In this document: positions 17,651-25,729 of the stretch, piece after piece
Layout: every line of letters begins with the position of its first letter
Position numbering within the stretch: position 1 is the stretch's first letter
Assembly (NCBI GenBank): GCA_023426435.1
Contig: JAFAAS010000048.1
Span: forward strand, 1 to 28,490
Source of the DNA: Verrucomicrobiota bacterium
Lineage (GTDB): Bacteria > Verrucomicrobiota > Verrucomicrobiia > Opitutales > Opitutaceae
Length of the DNA stretch: 28,490 nucleotides
Direction: 5' to 3'
The notes under the pieces: model-generated
The model's input: only the letters and a program-made list of their open reading frames with translations
Told to the model about the DNA's origin: nothing
Databases searched by the model: none
Position numbers and translations under genes: made by a program

Positions 17651-17800
17651 CGCTCGGGCCCGCGCATCGTTTGGCGGGATGCTGATCCTTGTCTCGGCAT
17701 CGGCTGTGGGACGCCTGGCCGAGCGGACGACGGAGAAACGAGCGCCTGGCGCGTGGCGCTGCCGGCGGCCGGATGGGCCGTGATCACCCTCGATTCTTAA
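17651..17800 (+). pseudogene. Possible 3' remnant of a lost gene between the receptor and the large secreted protein
   Basis: The 255-base gap after the receptor contains a reading frame ending at 17800. Its last residues look protein-like (ETSAWRVALPAAGWAVITLDS), resembling a beta-strand tail of an exported enzyme. Its TAA overlaps the ATG of the next gene as TAATG, the same junction used between the GH95 and SGNH genes. No credible start codon or domain precedes it. A deletion could have removed the 5' part while keeping the old coupled junction. The left limit given is arbitrary. It could also be chance in GC-rich DNA. Confidence 0.25.
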
Positions 17801-20667
17801 TGCCGATGAAACTCCTCCGCTTCTTTTTCTCTCTTTTGCTGGGCTCCGCCGCGTTGAGCGCGTTGGCGGCTGACGCAGTGCGTTACCGGATACAACTGCA
17901 GGCCAACGGTGATCTCCGCGTCGAACGCGATGGCGCGGAAGCCTGGATCTTCGCGCCCGAGTTCCTGGTGCAGTTTCGCGAAACCGATCCGAAGCTGGCC
18001 ATGCGCCCGGGTAATGTGCCTCGCGTCAGCTACAATGTCGCTACGTGGGAGGCGAATGTGCGCGGCGCCGCGGCGCTCGCGGGCGTGAAGCGCTCCACGG
18101 CGCAAGCAGGCGACGGATTCGACGATCGTATCCTCGATGGCGAAACGAAGACCCGCACGGCTGACGTCTTTGCCGCTGCGCCTGGTGAAACCGTGCGCGC
18201 TTCCGGGTGGGAACGTCAGGGCGACACCGTGCATTATCGTTTTCCGGAGAACGAGCGTTTCGAACTCGTGGCGGCGGTGACGTTGCCGGCCCAGGGCCGG
18301 GCCGAGCCGGTGCTGACTTATACGCTGACGCCGAAACTCGCAGGCTGGTTCTCCGCCGGCTATGTCGGAGCTCCTCGGGTCGATGTGGCGTCCGCCGCCG
18401 AGTTCTGGCAGCCGTTTCTCTGGCAGGAGCGGCGTTTCCCGCACCAGTCGTTTGTGACCGCGGCGTTTCAGTGTCCGGTCCCCGCCACGTTTGTGCGCCG
18501 CGGCGACGCCGTTGTCGGCGTGGTGGTCGATGCGGACGAGTTTCCCTTTCAGCCGTTGCCGTTGCTCGACAACAGCCGCTTCGGTGTCGCGCTTCGCAAT
18601 CCCGCCGGCCAGGCGCAGCCGATGACGTTCGGGCCGCTGATGGGCGGCACCGGGTCGCGCCGCGGGGCGGGGGAGGCATTCACGCTCAAGCTCCGCCTCT
18701 ACGTCGGCCACGGCGAACTGACCCAAGCTTACGAGGAGACCGCACGCCGGCTTTACGCCTTCCGCGATTACCGCCGCAACGCCATCGCCTCCCTCAACGA
18801 AACGCTCGACAACATGATCGACTACGGGATGAGCCACTACAGTTGGTTCATCGACGAACTGAAAGGCTGCGCTTATTCGACCGACGTGCCCGGCGCCGTG
18901 AAGAATGTTTCTTCGCTCAACCCGCTCAATTTCGCGCTCGTGGCCGACAACGAGGCGATCTTCCAGCAGCGCGCCTATCCGATCGCAGAGTATCTATTGT
19001 CGCGCGAGAAGTTCCTGTTCTCCCTCGACCCGGAGCAAAAAATCCAAAGCCCTTCGCGTGCACTCAAAGGACCGGCTGCTCCGGTCAGCGAACTGGCCAC
19101 GCTCGCGGGCATCACGCATGGCGCGTCGCCCGTGTTCCAGCGCCTGGCGAGCGGTTTGATGGGACAGGACCGCACGTTGAACCTCGACGACGTTTCACCT
19201 GGCGACAGCTGGCAGAACAACCTGCGCATGCATCAGGTCACCGGCGACCCGCGCCAACTCGAGAAAGCGCGGGCGGGCGCCGATGCCTACCTCGCGACAC
19301 GCATGGCGAAAGGCGCGGGTGGTTTCGAGGATGCGGGCTTGTTTTTCTGGACGGCGTTCACACCGAAGTGGATCGACCTGTTCGAGCTCTATGAAGCAAC
19401 GGGCGAGAAACGCTACCTCGAGGCCGCGCGTCTCGGCGCCCGACGCTACACGATGTTCACCTGGATGGCGCCGCGCATCCCGGACGAGTCAATCACGGTC
19501 AATCCGGGCGGCAACGTGCCGGTTTACTGGTATCTCCAGAGCAAGGGCCACCTGCCGATGAAGTCGCCTGAGGAGCAGGTGCCGGCGTGGCGTCTTTCCG
19601 AAATCGGCCTCACCCCCGAATCGTCCGGCACGATGTCCGGCCACCGCGGGATATTCATGGCGAACTACGCGCCGTGGATGCTGCGCATTGCGGCGGTCAC
19701 CGGGGATTCGCTGCTGCACGACGTGGCGCGTTCGGCCGTCGTTGGTCGCTATCGGAACTTCCCGGGCTATCACATCAACACGGCTCGCACGACGATCTAC
19801 GAGAAGGCCGATTATCCTCTCCGCGACCACAAGGAACTCAGCGTGAATTCCTTTCATTATAACCACATCTGGCCGCACATGAGCATCCTGTTGGATTTTC
19901 TCGTAACGGACGCTTTCGCGCGTTCGCGCGGCGAGATCGATTTCCCATCCCGCTTCATCGAGGGCTACGCTTACTTGCAGAGCAAATTCTACGGCGACCG
20001 CCCCGGCCGATTCTTCAAGTATCGCGACGCCACGCTGTGGATGCCGCAGCGGCTGATGAAGACGGGCAACGTCGAGATCAATTATCTGACCGCGCGCGGG
20101 GACAGCCGACTGTATATCGCGTTTACCAATCAATCGTCCGAGACCGTGACCACCGAGGTGGAACTCAACGCGGAACTCCTGCCGACGGTGGCAAACAAAA
20201 CCTACCAGGTGAAAACACTCGCCGGCGACAGCGCGGGCACGGCGAAGCAACTGAACGACGGGCGCCTTCGCGTGACGGTCGCGCCAATGGGCCTGACCGC
20301 GGTAGCGATCGAGGAACTGCAAGTCACGCCGCGCTTCCAGCACAAATTGCTGGATGCTGCTGCCGGGCAGGCATGGAAGACCGATTATCTGGAACTCGAC
20401 TGGGGGCGCGCCCGCGCGATGGTGCTCAACTTCGGGCCCGCCATGCGCACGGCCTACGTTTACCTGCAGGCGGACGATTCCGAATTTCGCGAGTCGACGC
20501 TCGAGTATGAGATCGACGGACGGAAGCAGACGGTCGCGGATGCGGAGTATCCCTTCGAGTTCACGGTAACGCTTCCGAACCACGCGACGGCGTTCAATTT
20601 TCAACTGCGCGGTCGAACCGTCGATGGTCGCGAGACCGAGTCCGCATCGGCCGCGCTTTATCGGTAA
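17800..20667 (+). CDS. Large secreted protein of unknown function (paralogue of the 12122-15049 gene)
   Basis: A 955-residue exported protein, not recognised as a named family. The ATG at 17800 gives a clear signal peptide (MPMKLLRFFFSLLLGSAALSALAA). An N-terminal beta-rich part (to about 330) contains FWQPFLWQERRFPHQSF and PFQPLPLLDNSRFGVALRN. A helical middle has GLFFWTAF (about 512), WIDLFELYEATGEKRYLEAA, VPAWRLSEIGLTPESSGT (about 592-609) and SFHYNHIWPHM (about 684-694). The end is a beta-sandwich. These blocks are shared with the minus-strand paralogue, and the conserved His/Tyr/Asn/Glu residues in the last two helical blocks are candidate active-site positions. The fold suggests a lyase, hydrolase or other glycan-active enzyme, which is inference. 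It follows the receptor on the same strand with no operator in the gap, so both are probably one transcription unit. Confidence 0.87.
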   Translation: MPMKLLRFFFSLLLGSAALSALAADAVRYRIQLQANGDLRVERDGAEAWIFAPEFLVQFRETDPKLAMRPGNVPRVSYNVATWEANVRGAAALAGVKRSTAQAGDGFDDRILDGETKTRTADVFAAAPGETVRASGWERQGDTVHYRFPENERFELVAAVTLPAQGRAEPVLTYTLTPKLAGWFSAGYVGAPRVDVASAAEFWQPFLWQERRFPHQSFVTAAFQCPVPATFVRRGDAVVGVVVDADEFPFQPLPLLDNSRFGVALRNPAGQAQPMTFGPLMGGTGSRRGAGEAFTLKLRLYVGHGELTQAYEETARRLYAFRDYRRNAIASLNETLDNMIDYGMSHYSWFIDELKGCAYSTDVPGAVKNVSSLNPLNFALVADNEAIFQQRAYPIAEYLLSREKFLFSLDPEQKIQSPSRALKGPAAPVSELATLAGITHGASPVFQRLASGLMGQDRTLNLDDVSPGDSWQNNLRMHQVTGDPRQLEKARAGADAYLATRMAKGAGGFEDAGLFFWTAFTPKWIDLFELYEATGEKRYLEAARLGARRYTMFTWMAPRIPDESITVNPGGNVPVYWYLQSKGHLPMKSPEEQVPAWRLSEIGLTPESSGTMSGHRGIFMANYAPWMLRIAAVTGDSLLHDVARSAVVGRYRNFPGYHINTARTTIYEKADYPLRDHKELSVNSFHYNHIWPHMSILLDFLVTDAFARSRGEIDFPSRFIEGYAYLQSKFYGDRPGRFFKYRDATLWMPQRLMKTGNVEINYLTARGDSRLYIAFTNQSSETVTTEVELNAELLPTVANKTYQVKTLAGDSAGTAKQLNDGRLRVTVAPMGLTAVAIEELQVTPRFQHKLLDAAAGQAWKTDYLELDWGRARAMVLNFGPAMRTAYVYLQADDSEFRESTLEYEIDGRKQTVADAEYPFEFTVTLPNHATAFNFQLRGRTVDGRETESASAALYR

Positions 20668-20730
20668 ACTTCTCGTGATCGTGCTTTCTTTCTCCGGCAA
20701 CGGGCGAATCTCGAGACAAGCGGCTTCGTT

Positions 20731-20745
20731 GGTCGACTGTAGACC
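20731..20745. promoter_or_regulatory. Probable LacI-family operator upstream of the MFS gene
   Basis: GGTCGACTGTAGACC fits the consensus GGTCRACNGTWRACC at every position. It lies 70 bases before the MFS start codon, in the 148-base gap after the large secreted protein. Nothing else is recognisable in that gap. Confidence 0.62.
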
Positions 20746-20815
20746 TTTTCCCGAGCTGAGGTGCGGGCGCGCACGAGCACATTGTCGTAAAGCCCAAGCC
20801 TGATACGCGATCCTC

Positions 20816-22144
20816 ATGCCTGACGCTTCTTCCTCCGCTGCTTCCTCTCCTTCGCCTTCCGTTACCGTGCGCAAGATTCCGCACCTGCGATGGTGGATCG
20901 TCGGGATGATCTTTTTCGCGTCGGTGTTGAACTACATGGATCGACAGACGCTCTCGATCCTCGCGCCGACGATCATGGAGGATCTGAAGCTCTCGAACGA
21001 GGATTACGCGTCGGTGCTCAACCTGTTCCTCGTGGCCTACACGATCGCCTACCTGTTCTCTGGCCGGGTGGTGGACAAGTTCGGGGTGCGCGTCAGCCTG
21101 GCCGTGTTTGTCGGGTGGTGGTCAGTGGCGAACATCTTCACGGCGTTTGCGCGGTCGTTCGCATCGCTGGGAGTTTTCCGTTTTCTCCTCGGGCTGGGCG
21201 AGGCCGGCAACTACACGGCTGCGCCGAAGGCAGTGTCGGAATGGTTTCCGCCGAAGGAGCGCGGCATCGCGATCGGGATTTACACGCTCGGAGGCACGAT
21301 TGGCGCCACGATTGCACCGGTCGTGATCGTCGGCCTGGCGAGCTGGCATAGCTGGCAGGCGGCCTTTGTCGTCACCGGCATAGCCGGCTTGGTTTGGCTG
21401 GTTCCGTGGCTCTGGTTATATCGAAAGGTCGAGGATCATCCGCGATTGGGCGATGCCGAGCGCAACCTCATCACCAGCGGGATCGAGGCCGAGAAAGCGG
21501 CCGGCATGGAGGAGGGATGGGGGCGCTGGTGGCATTTGTTTATCCGCAAGGAATTCTGGTGCCTCACGCTGGGGCGGATGTTGACCGACCCAGTGTGGTA
21601 TTTCTTCCAGTTCTGGTTCGCCAAATATCTCTACGACGAGCGCGGGCTTTCACAGATGTCGCTTTCGGTGACGTGGGTGATTTTCCTCGCGGCCGATATT
21701 GGCGCCCTCAGCGGCGGATGGTTTTCCGGTCTGCTGATCAAACGCGGCCATTTGCCCGCGAACAGCCGGCTTTGGATCATGCTGGCCTGTGCGGCGGTGG
21801 TGCCGCTCGCCGCGATGATTCCGCAGATTGGCGGCCTTTGGGTGGTGCTCGCGATCGGCATGTGTGCGGTGCTCGCGCACATGGCGTGGCTGATCAACCT
21901 GAGCGCGCTGGTGGTTGACGTGGTGCCGCGCGCGTCGCTCGGCATGACCTTCGGCATCGTGGCTGCGGGCAGTTCGCTCGGCGGGATCCTGATGAACAAG
22001 GCGGTAGGTGCGATCGTCACCACGCATTCCTACGCCCCGGCGTTTTATCTAATGGCGGTGCTTCATCCCATGGCGTGGCTGCTGTTGTGGCAGATCCGTC
22101 GCCGGAAAACGTCCGCCCCAGCCCCAGCTCCTCTTCGCTCATGA
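20816..22144 (+). CDS. MFS transporter, anion:cation symporter family (hexuronate transporter-like)
   Basis: A 442-residue inner-membrane transporter with about 12 hydrophobic segments. The first is WWIVGMIFFASVLNYMDRQTL, whose NYMDR motif is typical of the anion:cation symporter (ExuT-like) branch. A family motif-A copy follows in the first cytoplasmic loop (GRVVDKFGVR), then FRFLLGLGEAGNYTAAPKAVSEWFP. The branch mostly carries sugar acids such as galacturonate, glucuronate or aldonates, so an acidic sugar is the likely cargo. A Ser/Pro-rich N-terminus precedes the first helix. It overlaps the next gene by four bases (ATGA), which suggests the imported compound is the substrate of that enzyme. 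It has its own operator at 20731. Confidence 0.88.
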   Translation: MPDASSSAASSPSPSVTVRKIPHLRWWIVGMIFFASVLNYMDRQTLSILAPTIMEDLKLSNEDYASVLNLFLVAYTIAYLFSGRVVDKFGVRVSLAVFVGWWSVANIFTAFARSFASLGVFRFLLGLGEAGNYTAAPKAVSEWFPPKERGIAIGIYTLGGTIGATIAPVVIVGLASWHSWQAAFVVTGIAGLVWLVPWLWLYRKVEDHPRLGDAERNLITSGIEAEKAAGMEEGWGRWWHLFIRKEFWCLTLGRMLTDPVWYFFQFWFAKYLYDERGLSQMSLSVTWVIFLAADIGALSGGWFSGLLIKRGHLPANSRLWIMLACAAVVPLAAMIPQIGGLWVVLAIGMCAVLAHMAWLINLSALVVDVVPRASLGMTFGIVAAGSSLGGILMNKAVGAIVTTHSYAPAFYLMAVLHPMAWLLLWQIRRRKTSAPAPAPLRS

Positions 22145-24432
22145 TTACTTCCTCTCCAAAGCCGCATCGAGAACTGGCGACTCGCCAATTGAGCACCGAC
22201 CTCGTGATAGTGGGAGGAGGCTTGGGAGGCGTATGCGCGGCGATCACGGCCGCGCGCGAAGGGATCAAGGTTGTGCTCGTGCAGGACCGTCCCGTGCTGG
22301 GCGGCAATTGTTCAAGCGAAGTTCGCTTGTGGATTCTCGGTGCCACGTCGCACATGGGAAACAACAACCGCTGGGCGCGCGAGGGAGGGGTTATCGACGA
22401 GATTCTCGTCGAGAACACATTTCGCAATCGCGAGGGCAACCCGCTCATTCTTGACACGATCATTCTGGAAAAAGTGGTCAAGGAACCGAACATCACCCTG
22501 CTGCTGAACACGGCGGTGTTCGAGGCGACAAAGAAGGATGCGGACACGATAGCGAGCGTGCGCGCGTTCTGTTCGCAGAACTCCACACTCTACGAAATCA
22601 GTGGGCCACTTTTCTGCGACGCCTCGGGTGACGGCGTGCTCGGTTTCATGTCAGGCGCTGCCTTCCGAATGGGAGCGGAATCCAGCGAAGAGTTCGGCGA
22701 GAAATTCGCACCGTCGAAGGAATACGGCGAGCTGCTCGGACACTCGCTCTATTTTTATTCGAAGGATACGGGGACGCCGGTGAAGTTCACGCCACCGAGT
22801 TATGCGCTCACCGACATCACGAAGATTCCGCGCTGGCGGCAGTTCAATGCGAAGGAGCAGGGCTGCAAACTCTGGTGGATCGAATACGGCGGCCGGCTCG
22901 ACACGGTGCACGCGACCGAAGACATCAAATGGGAGCTCTGGCGTGTGGTGTATGGCGTCTGGAATCACATAAAAAACTCCGGGCAATTTCCCGAGGCGGC
23001 GAACTACACGCTCGAGTGGGTCGGCACGATTCCTGGCAAGCGCGAGAGCCGTCGCTTTGAGGGCGATTACATGCTTCGGCAGCAAGACATCGTGGAACAA
23101 CGCACGCACCCGGATGCCGTCGCGTTTGGAGGATGGTCTCTCGATCTGCATCCGTCCGACGGTGTGTTTAGCGAGAAACCCGGGTGCAACCAATGGCACT
23201 CCAAGGGCATCTATCAAATTCCACTCCGCTGTCTTTATAGCCGGAATATCAAAAACCTCTTTCTGTCGGGACGCATCATCAGTGCGTCGCACGTGGCTTT
23301 CGCTTCCAGTCGAGTGATGGCAACCTGCGCTCATGTCGGCCAGGCCGTCGGCGTAGCGGCGGCGATATGCCGACGCGATGGCGTGCTGCCGCGCGATGTG
23401 ACGGAAACCCCGCGGCTCACCGAACTGCAGATGCGTCTGCAGCGAAGCGGACAACACATTCCAGGAATGCCGCTCCGAGACCCGAAGGATTTGGCGCCGC
23501 AAGCGAAGATCGTTGCGTCGAGCGAATTCGTATTGAGCGAACTGCCGCCGGATGGACCGTTGCTCAAGTTGAGCGATGGCTGGGCAATGATGATTCCCGT
23601 CACCGCTGGCACGCGTCTCGATTTGACGGTGTGGACCGAAGTGGCCGCCAACACTCAATTGCGCGTCGAACTTCGCGAGAGCAGCCGCGCGTATAATCAT
23701 ACGCCTGACGTGACCCTGGAAACGAAGCAGCACTCGCTTACCCGGGACTCGCGGACCGTGCGCACGAAGTTTGATCATGTTTTCGAAGAGGCACGTTATG
23801 CTTTCGTGTGCTTCTTCGGCGATGCGAACGTCCAACTCCGCACCAGCGAGCACCGCGTGACGGGCGTGCTTTCGTTGTGTCACGCGGTGAACCTCGCCGT
23901 CGCGAAATCCGCCGTGCAAACGCCGACGGAAGACATCGGCGTGGACTCATTCGAATTTTGGCAGCCGAGGCGTCGACCCGCTGGACAGAACATCGCAATG
24001 CGTTTCGAACCGCCGATCTCGCTTTTCAGCGCGACCAATGTGGTGAGTGGAATCTCGCGCCCGACCAACCAGCCCAACGCATGGGTGGCCGCGCTCGCGG
24101 AAGAAAAACCTTCACTGACCCTTACGTGGCCCGAAGCGCAGTCGATCGCCCGAATCGAGCTCATGTTCGACACGGACTACGACCATCCGATGGAGTCCGT
24201 GCTGCAGGTTCACCCCGAAAGTCGAATGCCCTTCTGTGTGCGTGGATATCGGGTATTCGACGCCGCCGGAAACGTGCTCGCAAACTGCCGTGAGCAATAC
24301 CAATCGCGCGCAATCATTGTTCTGCGGGCAAGTGTTCGCACTCAGTCGCTGCGCATCGAACTCGATCGGCCGGAAAACAATGTTCCCGCGGCGCTGCTCG
24401 GCGTGCGTTGCTACGAACACGCGAATCCGTAA
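22141..24432 (+). CDS. Cytoplasmic FAD-dependent oxidoreductase with C-terminal beta-sandwich
   Basis: A 763-residue FAD_oxidored-type (PF12831-like) flavoprotein. The dinucleotide motif is LVIVGGGLGGVCAAITAARE (about 21-40), followed by VLGGNCSSEVRLWILGA, the characteristic 'GGN(C)' loop of this family. Further FAD-binding regions are FCDASGDGVLGFMSGA and LFLSGRIISASHVAFASSRVMATCAHVGQAVG. The last 140 residues look like a discoidin/galactose-binding fold (SLTLTWPEAQSIARIELMFD). There is no signal peptide, so it should act in the cytoplasm. It overlaps the MFS gene start-to-stop. The family occurs in many glycan loci of Bacteroidota and Verrucomicrobiota, but its reaction is largely unestablished. 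Oxidation of an imported sugar or sugar acid is my inference. Confidence 0.85.
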   Translation: MITSSPKPHRELATRQLSTDLVIVGGGLGGVCAAITAAREGIKVVLVQDRPVLGGNCSSEVRLWILGATSHMGNNNRWAREGGVIDEILVENTFRNREGNPLILDTIILEKVVKEPNITLLLNTAVFEATKKDADTIASVRAFCSQNSTLYEISGPLFCDASGDGVLGFMSGAAFRMGAESSEEFGEKFAPSKEYGELLGHSLYFYSKDTGTPVKFTPPSYALTDITKIPRWRQFNAKEQGCKLWWIEYGGRLDTVHATEDIKWELWRVVYGVWNHIKNSGQFPEAANYTLEWVGTIPGKRESRRFEGDYMLRQQDIVEQRTHPDAVAFGGWSLDLHPSDGVFSEKPGCNQWHSKGIYQIPLRCLYSRNIKNLFLSGRIISASHVAFASSRVMATCAHVGQAVGVAAAICRRDGVLPRDVTETPRLTELQMRLQRSGQHIPGMPLRDPKDLAPQAKIVASSEFVLSELPPDGPLLKLSDGWAMMIPVTAGTRLDLTVWTEVAANTQLRVELRESSRAYNHTPDVTLETKQHSLTRDSRTVRTKFDHVFEEARYAFVCFFGDANVQLRTSEHRVTGVLSLCHAVNLAVAKSAVQTPTEDIGVDSFEFWQPRRRPAGQNIAMRFEPPISLFSATNVVSGISRPTNQPNAWVAALAEEKPSLTLTWPEAQSIARIELMFDTDYDHPMESVLQVHPESRMPFCVRGYRVFDAAGNVLANCREQYQSRAIIVLRASVRTQSLRIELDRPENNVPAALLGVRCYEHANP

Positions 24433-24445
24433 CCGGGTTTCGTGA

Positions 24446-24475
24446 GCTCGGCCGGGCGCGCCGCTCCCGCCGAGC
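24446..24475. terminator. Hairpin between convergent genes, possible bidirectional terminator
   Basis: GCTCGGC at 24446-24452 pairs with GCCGAGC at 24469-24475. The stem extends inward by three GC pairs past a bulged C, leaving a loop of about nine bases. It sits in the 56-base gap between the convergent FAD oxidoreductase and LacI genes. Neither side has a clear T run, so intrinsic termination is only plausible. Confidence 0.4.
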
Positions 24476-24488
24476 AAGGTTTCCTGAA

Positions 24489-25589
24489 TCAATCCAAGAA
24501 ACCGCGGAAAGACGGGATCGTCGGGCGCTTGCTCGGTGTGGGGCGACGGCGGCGGTAGGTGCCGTCGTCTTTGCGCAGGGTGAAACCGTCCTGATAGTGG
24601 CTGTCGACCAGAACGACCTTCGGATGCTCCGGCACGCCGGTCGCATTCAGATTGAGCAACGTGAGGACCTGCTTGAGCGCTTCGTGTCCAACGAGGTCGT
24701 AACGATGATTCGCACCGAATGCGTCGACCGGAGGCTCCGAAACATCGATGCTGGCGAACGCCACGTCCTGCGGCACGCGCAGTTTGATCGAACGCAGGAT
24801 TTCATAAACCGAACCCGCACTGATAATCACGTCGGGTCGGTAGGCGGCGAACCAGTCGGACACGCTTTCTTTCGAGATCATCGATTTTGCGAGGATCGGG
24901 ATGCGTGATTCCGGAGGAATTTTCGACTGATAGAACAAAAACGATGACGTGAAGAGTTTATGGCCGATGCCCCCTTCATTGTAGGTCATGACGAGGCCGA
25001 TCCGTTTGTATTTTTTCGCAACGCAGGTCGCGATCAACTCGTCCATCATCTGCAGGTAGTTTGGACACGCGCGGCTGATCCGCGGCTCCTCGATACTGTA
25101 GCCGGCCGTTGCTACGCAGAGATCGCTGCAGTCGAAATCGAGCCGTGCCACACCGCTGCGGCAAGGCGCGATGATCACGCCTTTGATCCCGCGAGCGAGG
25201 ATGATGCTGCGCACGCGACGCAATGACATGCCCGGGTCATCGGGGTAGAAGGTATCGATGCCGAAGCCGGCAACGGCGGCGATTTGTTCGGCGCCGGCCA
25301 GCAGGCCCTGGATCGGCGGATAGTCAGCGAGCAGTTTACGGGTGAGTTCCGGAACGATGATGGCGATCTTTGATGCCGTCCGACGCGAACGAGGAGCACG
25401 GAGGTGCGCCATCAATTCCGTGACACGAGGATCGCGACGATACCCCATTTCTTCCGCTTGGGAGATGATCTCGCTCCGACGTTCCGGCGAAATCTTGGGG
25501 CTGTTCTTGAGCGCAAGTGAAACCGCCGACACTGAAACACCAATTTTGCGCGCGACGTCGCGCATGCTGACGTGGGGTAATCCGGACAC
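24489..25589 (-). CDS. LacI-family transcriptional regulator
   Basis: A 366-residue DNA-binding regulator, the likely local controller. The N-terminal helix-turn-helix and hinge read SMRDVARKIGVSVSAVSLAL…NSPKISPERRSEIISQAEEMGY. A periplasmic-binding-protein-like sensor domain follows (KIAIIVPEL, IKGVIIAPC, RIGLVMTYN, DVIISAGS, VAFASIDVSEPPVDAF). The start is a GTG at 25589. An in-frame ATG at 25565 would remove eight residues but leave the helix-turn-helix intact. Two 15-bp palindromes lie immediately upstream (25621-25635, 25646-25660), and the same motif occurs upstream of other units in the window. It therefore probably represses itself and the locus. The inducer is unknown; rhamnose or an oligosaccharide fragment is a reasonable guess. 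The C-terminal tail is unusually basic and proline-rich. Confidence 0.93.
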   Translation of the reverse strand: MSGLPHVSMRDVARKIGVSVSAVSLALKNSPKISPERRSEIISQAEEMGYRRDPRVTELMAHLRAPRSRRTASKIAIIVPELTRKLLADYPPIQGLLAGAEQIAAVAGFGIDTFYPDDPGMSLRRVRSIILARGIKGVIIAPCRSGVARLDFDCSDLCVATAGYSIEEPRISRACPNYLQMMDELIATCVAKKYKRIGLVMTYNEGGIGHKLFTSSFLFYQSKIPPESRIPILAKSMISKESVSDWFAAYRPDVIISAGSVYEILRSIKLRVPQDVAFASIDVSEPPVDAFGANHRYDLVGHEALKQVLTLLNLNATGVPEHPKVVLVDSHYQDGFTLRKDDGTYRRRRPTPSKRPTIPSFRGFLD

Positions 25590-25620
25590 GGTGCATCGAA
25601 GCTGCGACCGAAGCAGGTCA

Positions 25621-25635
25621 GGTCAACGGTAAACC
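25621..25635. promoter_or_regulatory. Probable autoregulatory LacI operator, proximal
   Basis: GGTCAACGGTAAACC lies 31 bases upstream of the LacI start codon. It is identical to the site at 15151-15165 in front of the TonB receptor. Confidence 0.72.
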
Positions 25636-25645
25636 GAGCCGGTTT

Positions 25646-25660
25646 GATCAACCGTTGACC
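25646..25660. promoter_or_regulatory. Probable autoregulatory LacI operator, distal
   Basis: On the minus strand this reads GGTCAACGGTTGATC, sharing its first ten bases with the proximal site. The centres of the two sites are 25 bases apart. The remainder of the 25590-25729 gap, also downstream of rhaT, shows no clear terminator. Confidence 0.68.
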
Positions 25661-25729
25661 AGCGAAGTGCAGCCGCGGGTTCAGGCCCAAGCGGCGTCAA
25701 TTCGCGGTGCTAGCGCGACGTGATGGGCG

